64,000 nt of DNA. Origin: Kordia algicida. GTDB lineage: Bacteria; Bacteroidota; Bacteroidia; Flavobacteriales; Flavobacteriaceae. The stretch lies in the NCBI RefSeq assembly GCF_051013375.1, contig NZ_CP142125.1; one strand, 5' to 3'. The notes beneath the pieces are model-generated. The model was given only the letters and a program-made list of their open reading frames with translations. It was not told where the DNA came from and made no database searches. A program made the translations under genes and the position numbers. Below, piece after piece: positions 43,837-53,484 of this stretch. Numbering within the stretch: the stretch's first letter is position 1; each line of letters begins with the position of its first letter.

Positions 43837-45534
43837 ATGAGAAGATTTTTCACCATTGTATTCCTATGCTTTTTTCAATTATGTCTCGCACAGAATTTTT
43901 ACGAAATAAAATGGAAAGACGATAGCGGCATACAATATACCGCGCTAATTGAATTTTTTGAAAAAGAAAATATCAAAGTTCGCGTAAAATACACTACGAC
44001 AAGTGGTGAATACAAAGTAGCAAAATACAAATGCATTGGAAGGTATCATTACAACGAAGATGGTACAAAGTATTTTGTGTTTGACGGAAAAGACGCAGAA
44101 ATGGTGTATTCGTCAAAAAATAGCACAACTGGATATTCTGCTGATAATTTTGTCTTCAAAAACATCAATGCCAATAATAACTTTGAAAAACTCTATACGT
44201 ATGATGATAATGATATGATGGATGGAAAGTTGGACAATGTAAGAGATGCTTCTTTTAAAAAGTTAGATCCTTCAAAAGATTTTACTTCGGCATATATAAA
44301 TAGTTATTATTGGAAAAATGAACCCGAATATACAACGTATACAAGTTTAGTAACCAATACGACTACAACGGTAAATACAAGCAATACGGGAAGTAGTTCT
44401 TCTTCTGGAGAGAAATTTTACCGACTAAAATTCAGAAACAAATGTATCAAGCCTATCAAAGTACTTATCCGTTATTTAGACTTTAACAATAAATGGGTTT
44501 CCAAAGGTTGGTGGACTATTGATACTAATAAAACCGTATACGTAGAAGATTCTCCAAACAGCATTTTTTATTACTACGCCAAAACGACAGATGGAAAGTT
44601 GGTTTGGAGTGATAATGATAATATGCGAGATTACAAAGGCACAAAATATGGTTTTAGAAAACTCGAAAAATCAAATCAGGATTACGGTTCGTGGATTTCC
44701 AATATTACATGTACCAATCAAACCAATTCTCAAACAACTACAACGCAAACTACTTCTACAAGTACAACCAATACAAGAGATGTAAAAGTACATTTAGTCA
44801 TGGTGGCAGATACAAACGATCCGAAAATTGGTGCAAGCGTACGTAGAGATTTAGACGATGTAACGAATCTTTTCCAAAAAGCATCACGAGAAATTGGGGT
44901 AAAATATAGCATTAACAAGCTTTACGGAAACACTTTTGACAAAAGCAGTATCATATCCAAAATAAATAGTCTTGGAATAAAATCGAATGATGTGGTTATC
45001 TTCTACTATTCTGGACACGGTTACAATGACACAAGAAGCTACAATCGTTTCCCGAATATGAGTCTAGACGGAACAGATTTAGGGCTAGAAAGCATTCATA
45101 AATACATCAAAAGTAAAGGCGCAAGACTCAATATTACCGTGGGCGATTTATGTAATTCCATTCCGCGTTCGCGAAACAGTACTAGTCGTTCTGCAGAAAT
45201 TCCGTTTAAATCTGGCTTCCTATTCGATGAAGACAAGCTAAAACGCTTATTTCTGTACTCCAAAGGATCGCTCATATCTACTTCTTCAAGCAAAGGTGAA
45301 TGGTCATTTTGTATGACAAATGCTAATGGAAGTATGGGTAACGGACACTTTACGAATGCATTTATCAATTCATTCGCCAAAGAAGCTAGTAAAGTAAATA
45401 ACAACAATGGATCATGGAAAACCTTATTCTCACGAGCGTACCAAGATGCAAAAAATAGTACGCGTTATCAGCGCAACCAAAATGGAAAATATGGACAGTC
45501 TGGCTTCAATTACAATACAATAACTTACAACTAA
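43837..45534 (+). CDS. Secreted caspase-like (C14 metacaspase) protease
   Basis: Encodes 565 residues. Signal peptide to CLAQ; two N-terminal beta-type regions (20-290) separated by a Ser/Thr linker; then a caspase domain with catalytic H394 (YYSGHGYND) and C439 (VGDLCNS). The D-x-C form is close to the metacaspase QACRG/DxCNS sites. It would cleave proteins in the periplasm or outside. It lies 6 bases before a small lipoprotein that may be its partner or inhibitor (inference). Confidence 0.8.
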   Translation: MRRFFTIVFLCFFQLCLAQNFYEIKWKDDSGIQYTALIEFFEKENIKVRVKYTTTSGEYKVAKYKCIGRYHYNEDGTKYFVFDGKDAEMVYSSKNSTTGYSADNFVFKNINANNNFEKLYTYDDNDMMDGKLDNVRDASFKKLDPSKDFTSAYINSYYWKNEPEYTTYTSLVTNTTTTVNTSNTGSSSSSGEKFYRLKFRNKCIKPIKVLIRYLDFNNKWVSKGWWTIDTNKTVYVEDSPNSIFYYYAKTTDGKLVWSDNDNMRDYKGTKYGFRKLEKSNQDYGSWISNITCTNQTNSQTTTTQTTSTSTTNTRDVKVHLVMVADTNDPKIGASVRRDLDDVTNLFQKASREIGVKYSINKLYGNTFDKSSIISKINSLGIKSNDVVIFYYSGHGYNDTRSYNRFPNMSLDGTDLGLESIHKYIKSKGARLNITVGDLCNSIPRSRNSTSRSAEIPFKSGFLFDEDKLKRLFLYSKGSLISTSSSKGEWSFCMTNANGSMGNGHFTNAFINSFAKEASKVNNNNGSWKTLFSRAYQDAKNSTRYQRNQNGKYGQSGFNYNTITYN

Positions 45535-45540
45535 TGAACA

Positions 45541-45975
45541 ATGAAAAAAATCACCTTTATACTGCTGTCACTATTGCTCGTTGCTTGTAGTGAAATGAAA
45601 GAACTTTCTATGATAAAAGACGTTGAAAACATAACCTTATGTTTGTTAAGTGCTGAAGTGTACAATGCAGAAACACAGCAAAAAGACAAAGAATATCTAG
45701 AAAGGCGCGAAGTGTTAAAAACAATTGCGCTCAAAGGCGACGAACGTACATCGTTTTTAAAAGAATTTTTAAACGAAAACAACTATGAAGTTGTTGCTAG
45801 GAAATGTAAATATGAACCTGTGTACGCATTGTTGGTTGAAGGAAAACCGTATGCATTTTTTGATGTAGAATACTGTCCGACATTAAAAATTATCATAGAA
45901 GGGAAAGAACCGAAATACTTAGACATTACCACCGAAAACACACTAAAAAAAGTGTTAGACGAATTAATGAAGTAA
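45541..45975 (+). CDS. Small lipoprotein
   Basis: Encodes 144 residues: a signal with lipobox LLLVAC at 12-17 and a mixed alpha/beta mature part. It abuts the caspase-like gene and is probably co-expressed. Unknown family; could be an inhibitor or anchor for the protease. Confidence 0.65.
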   Translation: MKKITFILLSLLLVACSEMKELSMIKDVENITLCLLSAEVYNAETQQKDKEYLERREVLKTIALKGDERTSFLKEFLNENNYEVVARKCKYEPVYALLVEGKPYAFFDVEYCPTLKIIIEGKEPKYLDITTENTLKKVLDELMK

Positions 45976-45983
45976 CCGAAAAA

Positions 45984-46815
45984 CCTTGAATTTTGGAATT
46001 GAGCAAAGCGAAAAAATAGGCATTAGCTTTTGGGTATTAGGTATTGGTCAAGTTGTAAGAGTAATTGTAAATTCAAACTAAAATACGAACATACTAAGAG
46101 CGAAGCGATACTTAAATTTTAATGTGGGAATTTGAAAATTTGGAAATGTATCGACTGGTTTCAAACAAAACTCAAATTTGTCTTAGAAACGCATTTAAAA
46201 CTTAGTATTTTATGTAAACCAAATAATGACCTCAGAAACAACCTTGAATCATTGAATTTTTAAATTCTTGAATTGAGCGAAGCGAAAAGAATAGGTATTA
46301 GCTTTTGGGTATTAGGTATTGGTCAAGTTCTAAGAGTAATTGGAAATTCAAACTAAAATACGAACATGCTTAAATTTTAATCTGGCAATTTGAAAATTTG
46401 AAAATGTATCAATTAGTTTCAAACAAAACTCAAATTTGTCATAGAAACGCATTTAAAACTTAGTATTTTATGTAAAATCAAATAATGATCTCAGAAACAA
46501 CCTTGAATCATTAAATTTTGAATATTTGAATTGAGCAAAGCGAAAAAATAGGCATTAGCTTTTGGGTATTAGGTATTGGTCAAGTTCTAAGAGTAATTGG
46601 AAATTCAAACTAAAATACGAATATACTAAGAGCGACAGCGATACTTAAATTTTAATGTGTCAATTTGGAAATGTATGAATTAGTTTCAAACAACACTTAA
46701 ATTTGTCTTAGAAACGCATTTAAAACTTAGTATTTTATGTAAAATCAAATAATGATCTCAGAAACAACCTTGAATCATTAAATTTTGAATATTTAAATTG
46801 AGCGAAGCGAAACGA
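45984..46815. repeat. Three tandem copies of a ~260-bp non-coding repeat
   Basis: Units begin near 45,984, 46,241 and 46,500, with a partial fourth at 46,769. Each has CCTTGAAT, TTGAATTGAGC(A/G)AAGCG, TTTTGGGTATTAGGTATTGG, CAAATTTGTC(T/A)TAGAAACGC and ACTTAGTATTTTATGTAAA. There is no coding frame. Inverted fragments lie near 48,850-48,920 and a partial copy near 30,075, so it is a dispersed family. Confidence 0.85.
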
Positions 46816-46822
46816 AACCAAA

Positions 46823-47842
46823 ATGAAATTACGCCTGACTGTACAAAACTTTGAACTTCCACTTAAAAATCCTTTTACCATTTCACGGTATACAGTTACG
46901 GTGCAAAAAACAGTGATCGTTTCTATTACAGACGAAACTCATGTTGGGTATGGCGAAGCTACCGTAAATCCGTATTACAACAGTACCATAAAAAGCCTGA
47001 AAGCTTCCGTAGCAAGTGTTCTTGATACTTTTAATACTATAGACGAAGGTTTGCATCCTGAAAAACTCTGGCAATTGCTAGAACCAAAACTAAAAGACAA
47101 TTACTTTGCACTTTGTGCGATAGATTGCGCATATTGGGATTTATATGCCAAACAACGTCAAAAACCATTGCGTCATTTTTGGAATACTAAAGCTAAAAAC
47201 TTACCAAAAACAAATTTTACCATCGGAATTGATGCTGTTGATGTGATGAAATCAAAAATTCAGAAAACGCCTTGGCCGATCTACAAAATAAAACTAGGTA
47301 CAAAAAACGATCTGGAAATCATTCAATCGCTCCGTGAAATTACAGATGCCACCTTTAGAGTAGATGCAAACTGTGCGTGGACAGTTGAAGAAACACTCAA
47401 AAATGCAGAAACCTTCAAAAAACTCAATGTCGAATTCATAGAACAACCATTACAAGCCGACAATTGGGAAGGCATGAAAATACTCAAAGAAAAAAGTGTC
47501 TTGCCAATCATTGCAGATGAAAGTTGTTTAACCTTGGCAGATGTGTCCAAATGTGCAGAATTTTTCCATGGAATCAATATCAAGCTCATGAAATGCGGCG
47601 GAATCACTCCAGCATTACACATGATCCAAATGGCGAAAACAAAAAATAGCAAAATCATGGCAGGTTGCATGACAGAATCTTCAATCGGAATTTCCAATCT
47701 TACACAACTTGCTTCTCAACTCGATTATATAGACGCAGATGGCGCATTGCTATTGCAAAACGATATTGCAACAGGCGTTACATTTCAAAATGGAGAAATT
47801 TGCTATGCGGAAGGAAATGGTTCAGGAGTTATCTTACACTAA
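46823..47842 (+). CDS. Dipeptide epimerase of the enolase superfamily
   Basis: Encodes 339 residues with the L-Ala-D/L-Glu epimerase layout: YKIKLG (KxK catalytic lysine), FRVDANCAWT and EFIEQPL, IADESC (metal ligands D, E, D), LMKCGGITPALHMI (second lysine) and CMTESSIG. Members isomerise dipeptides from peptidoglycan recycling; the true substrate is not decided by sequence alone. Tandem repeats lie upstream. Confidence 0.85.
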   Translation: MKLRLTVQNFELPLKNPFTISRYTVTVQKTVIVSITDETHVGYGEATVNPYYNSTIKSLKASVASVLDTFNTIDEGLHPEKLWQLLEPKLKDNYFALCAIDCAYWDLYAKQRQKPLRHFWNTKAKNLPKTNFTIGIDAVDVMKSKIQKTPWPIYKIKLGTKNDLEIIQSLREITDATFRVDANCAWTVEETLKNAETFKKLNVEFIEQPLQADNWEGMKILKEKSVLPIIADESCLTLADVSKCAEFFHGINIKLMKCGGITPALHMIQMAKTKNSKIMAGCMTESSIGISNLTQLASQLDYIDADGALLLQNDIATGVTFQNGEICYAEGNGSGVILH

Positions 47843-47983
47843 AATATACTTTCAGTAAACAGTTTCATATAAACCAAATATTTTTTGCGATTTTCACAAA
47901 AAATAAAAACTGTATTCGCGAATACCATCATAAAAATAGTGTTAATCACAATACATTTGAACTGAATTTAAAATGTATGACAT

Positions 47984-48610
47984 ATGAAACAATTAATTTC
48001 ACTCCTTATCATTACTTTAACGATTATTGGTATGAAGGCGCAAAACAATTCGGATGGTTTTGATCCATTCAATAATGCAACAGTGTCTATTGGTGGCGGC
48101 GTTTTTATGCCACAAGGAAACTTAAGTACATATTTTGGAACAGCTCCTTTTTTTGAGATCAGTGGAAACTTTCCGCTAAAGCGAAAAAAAGCAATTGGTG
48201 CGACACTACAAATTGTAATTCCCAATCAAAAAGATGATTTTTTATACCGTAGAACTATTGATACCATTCAAGTAAAAAGTACTATGATGGTTAATTTTAC
48301 ACTAGATTTCAAAAAAACAATTCGCTCATTTACAAAAGGAAACGTTGACTTAAAACTAGGAATTGGTGCTTCTGGAATTACGACAGATGCACGAAATCCA
48401 TTTTACAGCGGAGAAGAAGGAGAATCAAAATATGAAATTGTGGGCGCTATTCTGTTCAGTCCAGGATTAGAATATAAACATGAATTTAATGAAGATACAA
48501 AATTCATCATTGGCGTTAGTATGCATTACGCGCCGTACAAAGTAGAAGGCGCTGTACGCGAAAATATTGGCGGATTGGCGTTTGTCCCCAAAATTACCTA
48601 CGTATTTTAA
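47984..48610 (+). CDS. Small outer-membrane beta-barrel protein
   Basis: Encodes 208 residues: signal peptide to GMKAQ, then alternating strands and glycine turns with a C-terminal aromatic end (VPKITYVF). Typical of eight-stranded porin-like barrels. Cargo unknown. Confidence 0.65.
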   Translation: MKQLISLLIITLTIIGMKAQNNSDGFDPFNNATVSIGGGVFMPQGNLSTYFGTAPFFEISGNFPLKRKKAIGATLQIVIPNQKDDFLYRRTIDTIQVKSTMMVNFTLDFKKTIRSFTKGNVDLKLGIGASGITTDARNPFYSGEEGESKYEIVGAILFSPGLEYKHEFNEDTKFIIGVSMHYAPYKVEGAVRENIGGLAFVPKITYVF

Positions 48611-48671
48611 TTTAATATCGCGTACTGAGAATTCAGTATTGAGATTTTGCAAGATTGCCTTTACTCAAAAC

Positions 48672-48720
48672 AAAAGCTCAATATCCTATGTGATAAGATG
48701 TTGAGCTTTTGCAATAATCC
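48672..48720 (+). terminator. Terminator-like hairpin after the barrel gene
   Basis: Stem AAAAGCTCAA / TTGAGCTTTT with a long AT-rich loop; ends the barrel gene transcript about 60 bases after its stop. Confidence 0.55.
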
Positions 48721-48841
48721 GTTGTGCATTTTGATAAAAATTGTACTCTATGTGGATTTGCTTTAGCAGATTTGTACTTCGACTACGCTCAACAGAGCTA
48801 TGGAGAAGTACTTTGAAATTAGAATTACTTAACTTGCTCCG

Positions 48842-48926
48842 CTTTAGAATCGCTTTCGCTCAATTCAAGAGTTTAAAAATTGAATGATTCAAGGTTGTTT
48901 CTGAGATCATTATTTGATTTCAAAAA
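48842..48926 (-). repeat. Inverted fragment of the 46-kb repeat
   Basis: Reads as the reverse complement of the 3' part of the tandem repeat: TTGAATGATTCAAGGTTGTT and GATCATTATTTGATT. It places the epimerase and barrel genes between inverted copies. Confidence 0.75.
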
Positions 48927-49054
48927 ACTATTTGTGAGGAAGAATGGTTATTTCGGATGCTATTTTATAGTAGAATTAGTATAAAATCTAGTAGCGAAGC
49001 AATCTTGATGCTAACAGCGAAAGCGGTCTAAAAATCCAATCAAAAAATCAAAAA

Positions 49055-50362
49055 TCAATTTCCATACTTCTGAATCAATTTGCCTGTTTCATTTCCTTCT
49101 GATGAACCATCCGCTTTGTATAAAATATAATCGAAAACATCCGCTTGTTGTACAGTGACTTTTGCGCCAGACTTTAAGTCTTTTATGTAATATGGATCGT
49201 TTTGTAGAATTCCTTCAATCGTTTCATCATCCCATTTCGTAACTTCAATCCACATCCATTCATTACCGCCACTATCTGTTGTAAACGGAGCTTTTAGCAG
49301 AAGTGACGACTGATCTAACCCGTTGTTGAATAGTTTTTGCAATGCTGGTAAATGTTTCTTAGCACGTTCACTTGCTGCTAATATTTCTTCGTTATGCTTA
49401 ATATGTGTGATTTCATCTTCTGAGCCGAATAGTTTTGCAAACACTTCATTTTCATATGCTTGTGGATTTTTATAAGCATCATTTTCAAAATTAACTTCGT
49501 ATAATAAATTAAAAGGATCGCCTTCTTCTTGTAAGACATTAGTATCGAAGTTAATGGTCGCTTTTTTCTCGGCATTTTCATAAACAATCTCAGAAATTAA
49601 ATTTTTTAAGATAGTATTTTGAATCGCTTCTAAGTCGATAAACAGCTCTTTTTCTTGAACTTTATTTCCTTCCAATAGCAACTGTCCCATAATGGTAAGT
49701 AGTTGATTTACGCTAGTTACATTAGTACAAGGCGAATCGTCAATGATAAGATCGGGCAAGCCAAAACGTTGCATTCCAAAGGTAATGGAACGGCAATATT
49801 CATCTTTTCTGTATGAGTGTATGGTGAGTTGATTTATAGCACTAGGAATGCCATTTTCCCATGCATCTACACGATCTCTTTTCCAAGTTTTTGGAGAGAA
49901 GTATTCCCTAACTTCACCATCGTACACAACATAATCGGTGTCTTTTATCTTTTTATAAACCCAATCAAATAGTTTTTTTGAATGTGTAAAAACATCTTTT
50001 TTCTGATAATATAACACGAGAATAAAAGCATTTTTTGAGGTTTGTAATTGTTCTTTTTGTTCTTTCGAAAATCCTTCTGCAAAATATGCTAGATATTCCA
50101 TATCATGTGCCGGATATACTTCAGCAACATCTGTAATTGCTTCCATATATGCCATAGTTCCATCAATTTTTTCTGGAGCATCATCCACAAACTTGATATC
50201 GGGGAAAACCTTTTTGAGTTCTTTTTTTATAGTAGTTTCTGTCAAAGGAGTATTCATTGTGTAAAATCCTATTTCAGAAAGCGAACCGTCAATTTCATTA
50301 CTATTTTGTGCGGTTGTTGTGAGTGAATTCAGTACTAAAAACAAAAAGAGAAAATATTTCAT
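49055..50362 (-). CDS. Secreted DUF2314-type protein
   Basis: Encodes 435 residues: signal peptide to TTTAQ, a long N-terminal region of unknown fold (DUF4026-like length) and a C-terminal DUF2314 domain (NEWMWIEVTKWDDETIEGIL, SGAKVTVQQADVFDYIL). Function unknown. Confidence 0.7.
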   Translation of the reverse strand: MKYFLFLFLVLNSLTTTAQNSNEIDGSLSEIGFYTMNTPLTETTIKKELKKVFPDIKFVDDAPEKIDGTMAYMEAITDVAEVYPAHDMEYLAYFAEGFSKEQKEQLQTSKNAFILVLYYQKKDVFTHSKKLFDWVYKKIKDTDYVVYDGEVREYFSPKTWKRDRVDAWENGIPSAINQLTIHSYRKDEYCRSITFGMQRFGLPDLIIDDSPCTNVTSVNQLLTIMGQLLLEGNKVQEKELFIDLEAIQNTILKNLISEIVYENAEKKATINFDTNVLQEEGDPFNLLYEVNFENDAYKNPQAYENEVFAKLFGSEDEITHIKHNEEILAASERAKKHLPALQKLFNNGLDQSSLLLKAPFTTDSGGNEWMWIEVTKWDDETIEGILQNDPYYIKDLKSGAKVTVQQADVFDYILYKADGSSEGNETGKLIQKYGN

Positions 50363-50465
50363 AGTAATAAAATGTTGTTAAAGCTGTTTAAAGATACTTT
50401 TTTACGATCAAAAAAGAAATCTCAAATGTAAATTTTCTATCTTTAAACACTATTAAAGTCACGTT

Positions 50466-50846
50466 ATGAAAGCAAGCGACCAATTTTTAAGTGTACATCC
50501 TGTTTTGGCTGTCAAAGACGTGATTGCTTCTATTGGATTTTATGTGCATAGTTTAGGATTTACCTTGGCTTTTGCCGATGATAAAACAGCTCCGAAGTAT
50601 GCAGGTATCAGGCGTGGAAACGTTGAAATCCATTTGCAATGGCACGATGCTTCTGAGTGGAAACATAATATTGATCGTCCAATGTTGCGTTTTTTGGTGT
50701 TGAATACCGAAGCACTTTTTGACGAATACAAAACGAAAGAAGTTTTTCACAAACAAACGCAATTACGAGAAACTGCTTGGGGCACAAAAGAGTTTGCTTT
50801 TTATGATTTGGATAGTAATGGATTGACGTTTTATGAGGATTTGTAG
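50466..50846 (+). CDS. Glyoxalase/bleomycin-resistance (VOC) family protein
   Basis: Encodes 126 residues with two beta-alpha-beta-beta-beta units: LAVKDVIASIGFYVHSLGFT, GNVEIHLQW and AWGTKEFAFYDLDSNGLTFY. VOC proteins bind metals or small toxins; the substrate is unknown. Confidence 0.85.
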   Translation: MKASDQFLSVHPVLAVKDVIASIGFYVHSLGFTLAFADDKTAPKYAGIRRGNVEIHLQWHDASEWKHNIDRPMLRFLVLNTEALFDEYKTKEVFHKQTQLRETAWGTKEFAFYDLDSNGLTFYEDL

Positions 50847-50867
50847 TATATATTTTCAACCTTCCAA

Positions 50868-51692
50868 TTATTTTCTTCTTTTATATTTTTTCCCTTTTCT
50901 AAACTTTTTTCCAACATAACCTTCAAATTGAATTGGAACAGAAATATTTCCTTTTTCTTCGGAAGTTGTATGTACTACAAAATGCAAATGTGGTGTTGTG
51001 GTAAAACCTGTCATCCCAGAAATTCCAATAGCTTGTCCGCGTTTCACTAGATCGCCTTTTTCAATCAAAACACCTTCAAATTTCAAGTGATAATACGCAG
51101 CAGTCGTTCCGTCGTCATGTTGAATGATGATGTAATTAGCAAAATTGGCAAACTTTCGTGTGCGTCCGTACTTTTTAGAACTTTCTTTTGTCATCACTAC
51201 TTTTCCTTCGCGAGCAGCGTAAATAGTATCACCGATTTTTGTGCCAAAATCAAAAGCATGAAACGAACGAATATGATCGTGAGAAAAACGACCAAAATTC
51301 CCTTGAATCAACTTTCTTTTCTTTTTATACGGCAATAAATACAAATAGTCATCAGTATGTTTTGCCGTATTTGGATCGCCATAACCGACTTTAAAACTAA
51401 AATATTTATTAAAATCGACCAAAGCGCTATCGTGTTCCAACATATTTCGAGGAACTTTTACAAAATGTGTCTGTTTTTCAGAAGGTTTCAACAACGTTTT
51501 CCTTTGATACTGAATCTCTTTAGGAATATTTTCTTTCGGATTCATAATGAAAAACATCGGAGACAACATGTTGTTTTTGATAGAAAAAAACAAGGTATCC
51601 TTTGTCGTCAAAGTAGAATCTCTTTCAAACTGTACCTGTTGCGCATAACTTAGAGAAACGCTGAAAAACAAAAAGAATACAATAGTTTTCAT
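50868..51692 (-). CDS. M23 family peptidase
   Basis: Encodes 274 residues: signal peptide to SYAQ, then a LytM/M23 domain with HAFDFG (HxxxD), GISGMTGFTTTPHLHFVVH (HxH) and a basic end. Zinc endopeptidase that cuts peptidoglycan cross-links. Three bases separate it from the next gene on the same strand. Confidence 0.85.
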   Translation of the reverse strand: MKTIVFFLFFSVSLSYAQQVQFERDSTLTTKDTLFFSIKNNMLSPMFFIMNPKENIPKEIQYQRKTLLKPSEKQTHFVKVPRNMLEHDSALVDFNKYFSFKVGYGDPNTAKHTDDYLYLLPYKKKRKLIQGNFGRFSHDHIRSFHAFDFGTKIGDTIYAAREGKVVMTKESSKKYGRTRKFANFANYIIIQHDDGTTAAYYHLKFEGVLIEKGDLVKRGQAIGISGMTGFTTTPHLHFVVHTTSEEKGNISVPIQFEGYVGKKFRKGKKYKRRK

Positions 51693-51695
51693 AAA

Positions 51696-52805
51696 TTATT
51701 TTTGCTGTTTTTTGTTGAGGTAAAACTGATGTACTTGTCTACCTAATTCTGCCAAAAACGGAATGCCAATTTCATCATATTCATACGTATCATCATTAAA
51801 AATTTGATTCTTATTCACATGAATTGTCGCTGTAATAGTAAATGAAACATCGTTTTTAGTGTCAATAATATGTGCGCAATCGGTTAAATAACCATAAGCA
51901 TAGCCAACTTTATTGTAAATTTTAATATGCTCAGGCATGGGTTCTTTACTGTCGCCAAACATAAAAAACTTCACATAACTATCGTAATATTCTGGATCGG
52001 TAAAACCTTGTTGCTTTGGTGTTTTGTGCATTGCTTCCAATAAAAAATTACGATCACTTTCTGAAAGCTCAAAAAGTACTTTCGGATTGTATTTTTCTGG
52101 ATGATGAAGTCGGTGCATCAGTTGATGTAATGTAGCAATAGGTAAGTAGTTCTTCTTTGAAAAATCCATCGGTTTAGAAACCAATGTATCATTTCTGTAA
52201 AACCCTTTTCCTTTTTGAATCCTGTTGAGCTCTAAACTTTTTATCGGACTGCTTTTTATGACAATTCTTTTAAATTGAGCTGTATCATTTTTTAAAATTG
52301 TAACAGGTTTTGTTTTTAAAGCTGCCGCATTTGTTGTGCCTACACGATGCGAAATACGAACAGGAGTAAGTTTCTTATTGTATATCAATCGCGTATTAAT
52401 TTCAAATTGCCCCATGAGTTCAAACAAACGATTGTAGGCATCATTATCACTTACGGCAAAAATCTTCGTAATTTCTCTACGAATATTTGTTTGAACAGAA
52501 TCGCCTTCAACTTGAAACATTGTCCTACTATCAAAATCATCGTAGTTGTTTGCCGTTTCCAATGCTAACAATGCTACCGGAAGCTTAACACTACTTGCCG
52601 GATAAAAATAATTAGAGTCATCTACTTGAAACTTAAACTCATCACCATTAGCATCTGTAACCATAATTTGTACTTCATACGCTTCTAAATTTTTCATTAC
52701 TCGTTGAATTTTATCAGAATCAGCAGCAAGTGCAAACTTAATTGGATCATTATTTGTACAACTAATGCACAATACAAGCAATAAAAAAAGTAGTCTTTTC
52801 ATCAA
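51696..52805 (-). CDS. Serine hydrolase (class A beta-lactamase fold) lipoprotein
   Basis: Encodes 369 residues: lipobox CISC, then YPASSVKLPVAL (S-x2-K), AVSDNDAYNR (SDN) and YNKVGYAYG (KTG-like, here KVG). These are the three class A motifs. KVG in place of KTG and the lipid anchor suggest an envelope peptidase or diverged penicillin-recognising enzyme rather than a resistance gene. Confidence 0.8.
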   Translation of the reverse strand: MMKRLLFLLLVLCISCTNNDPIKFALAADSDKIQRVMKNLEAYEVQIMVTDANGDEFKFQVDDSNYFYPASSVKLPVALLALETANNYDDFDSRTMFQVEGDSVQTNIRREITKIFAVSDNDAYNRLFELMGQFEINTRLIYNKKLTPVRISHRVGTTNAAALKTKPVTILKNDTAQFKRIVIKSSPIKSLELNRIQKGKGFYRNDTLVSKPMDFSKKNYLPIATLHQLMHRLHHPEKYNPKVLFELSESDRNFLLEAMHKTPKQQGFTDPEYYDSYVKFFMFGDSKEPMPEHIKIYNKVGYAYGYLTDCAHIIDTKNDVSFTITATIHVNKNQIFNDDTYEYDEIGIPFLAELGRQVHQFYLNKKQQK

Positions 52806-52894
52806 AAAATATTCAAAAAATGTGTCTACAAGATAATTTATTAATTAAAAAAATACGAAAGCATTCATCAAAAAATAACCAGCGATCTTTTTAG

Positions 52895-52902
52895 TATATT
52901 TG
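52895..52902 (+). promoter_or_regulatory. Bacteroidota -7 promoter box
   Basis: TATATTTG 14 bases before the ATG of the small membrane gene implies a very short leader. Confidence 0.5.
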
Positions 52903-52916
52903 AAATTATATCAAAA

Positions 52917-53393
52917 ATGGAATTTAAAGAAGTACAAAAATTCAATCAGTGGTGGCTTTGGCTACTCTTAGCTATTATTGGCTTATTGCCGATTGCTGGC
53001 ATCTACATACAATTGATTAAAGGAGAAGAATTTGGTAGCAAGCCAATGTCTGATACGGGACTCATCATTTTTTCAATCTTTATATTTCTTCTCATCGGAC
53101 TTTTTCTAGTATTGCGTTTAAAAACGAATATTGATCGTGCAGGAATCAAAATGCAATATGTGCCTTTTGTGAAGAAAAATGTTTCTTGGAACGATGTAGA
53201 AAGTGTTGAAGTTCTTGATTATGGTTTTGTTGGCGGATGGGGAATTCGGTTGTGGACAGTCTATGGAACAGTTTACAATGTAAAAGGAAGCAAAGGTGTA
53301 GCAATCAAATTAACCAACGGGAAAAAGTTTTTGATCGGCACACAGAAAGCTACAGAATTGGAAGAAGTTTTAAGGAAAATTAGACAAAATTAA
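52917..53393 (+). CDS. Two-span membrane protein with PH-like domain
   Basis: Encodes 158 residues: membrane segments at about 14-34 and 56-74, then a beta-rich domain (VSWNDVESVEVLDYG, KLTNGKKFLIGTQKATELEEVL) like bacterial PH-domain proteins. Function unknown. Confidence 0.65.
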   Translation: MEFKEVQKFNQWWLWLLLAIIGLLPIAGIYIQLIKGEEFGSKPMSDTGLIIFSIFIFLLIGLFLVLRLKTNIDRAGIKMQYVPFVKKNVSWNDVESVEVLDYGFVGGWGIRLWTVYGTVYNVKGSKGVAIKLTNGKKFLIGTQKATELEEVLRKIRQN

Positions 53394-53402
53394 TTCCAAT
53401 AA

Positions 53403-53430
53403 AAAAGTGCCTGCACTACCAGACACTTTT
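53403..53430. terminator. Bidirectional terminator between convergent genes
   Basis: Stem AAAAGTG-CTG / CAG-CACTTTT with A-run before and T-run after; serves the membrane gene and the minus-strand lysA. Confidence 0.65.
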
Positions 53431-53484
53431 CCAACACTTCTCATTTTTGTTTAAACACTAAACGTCTAAACCACTACTATTTTC

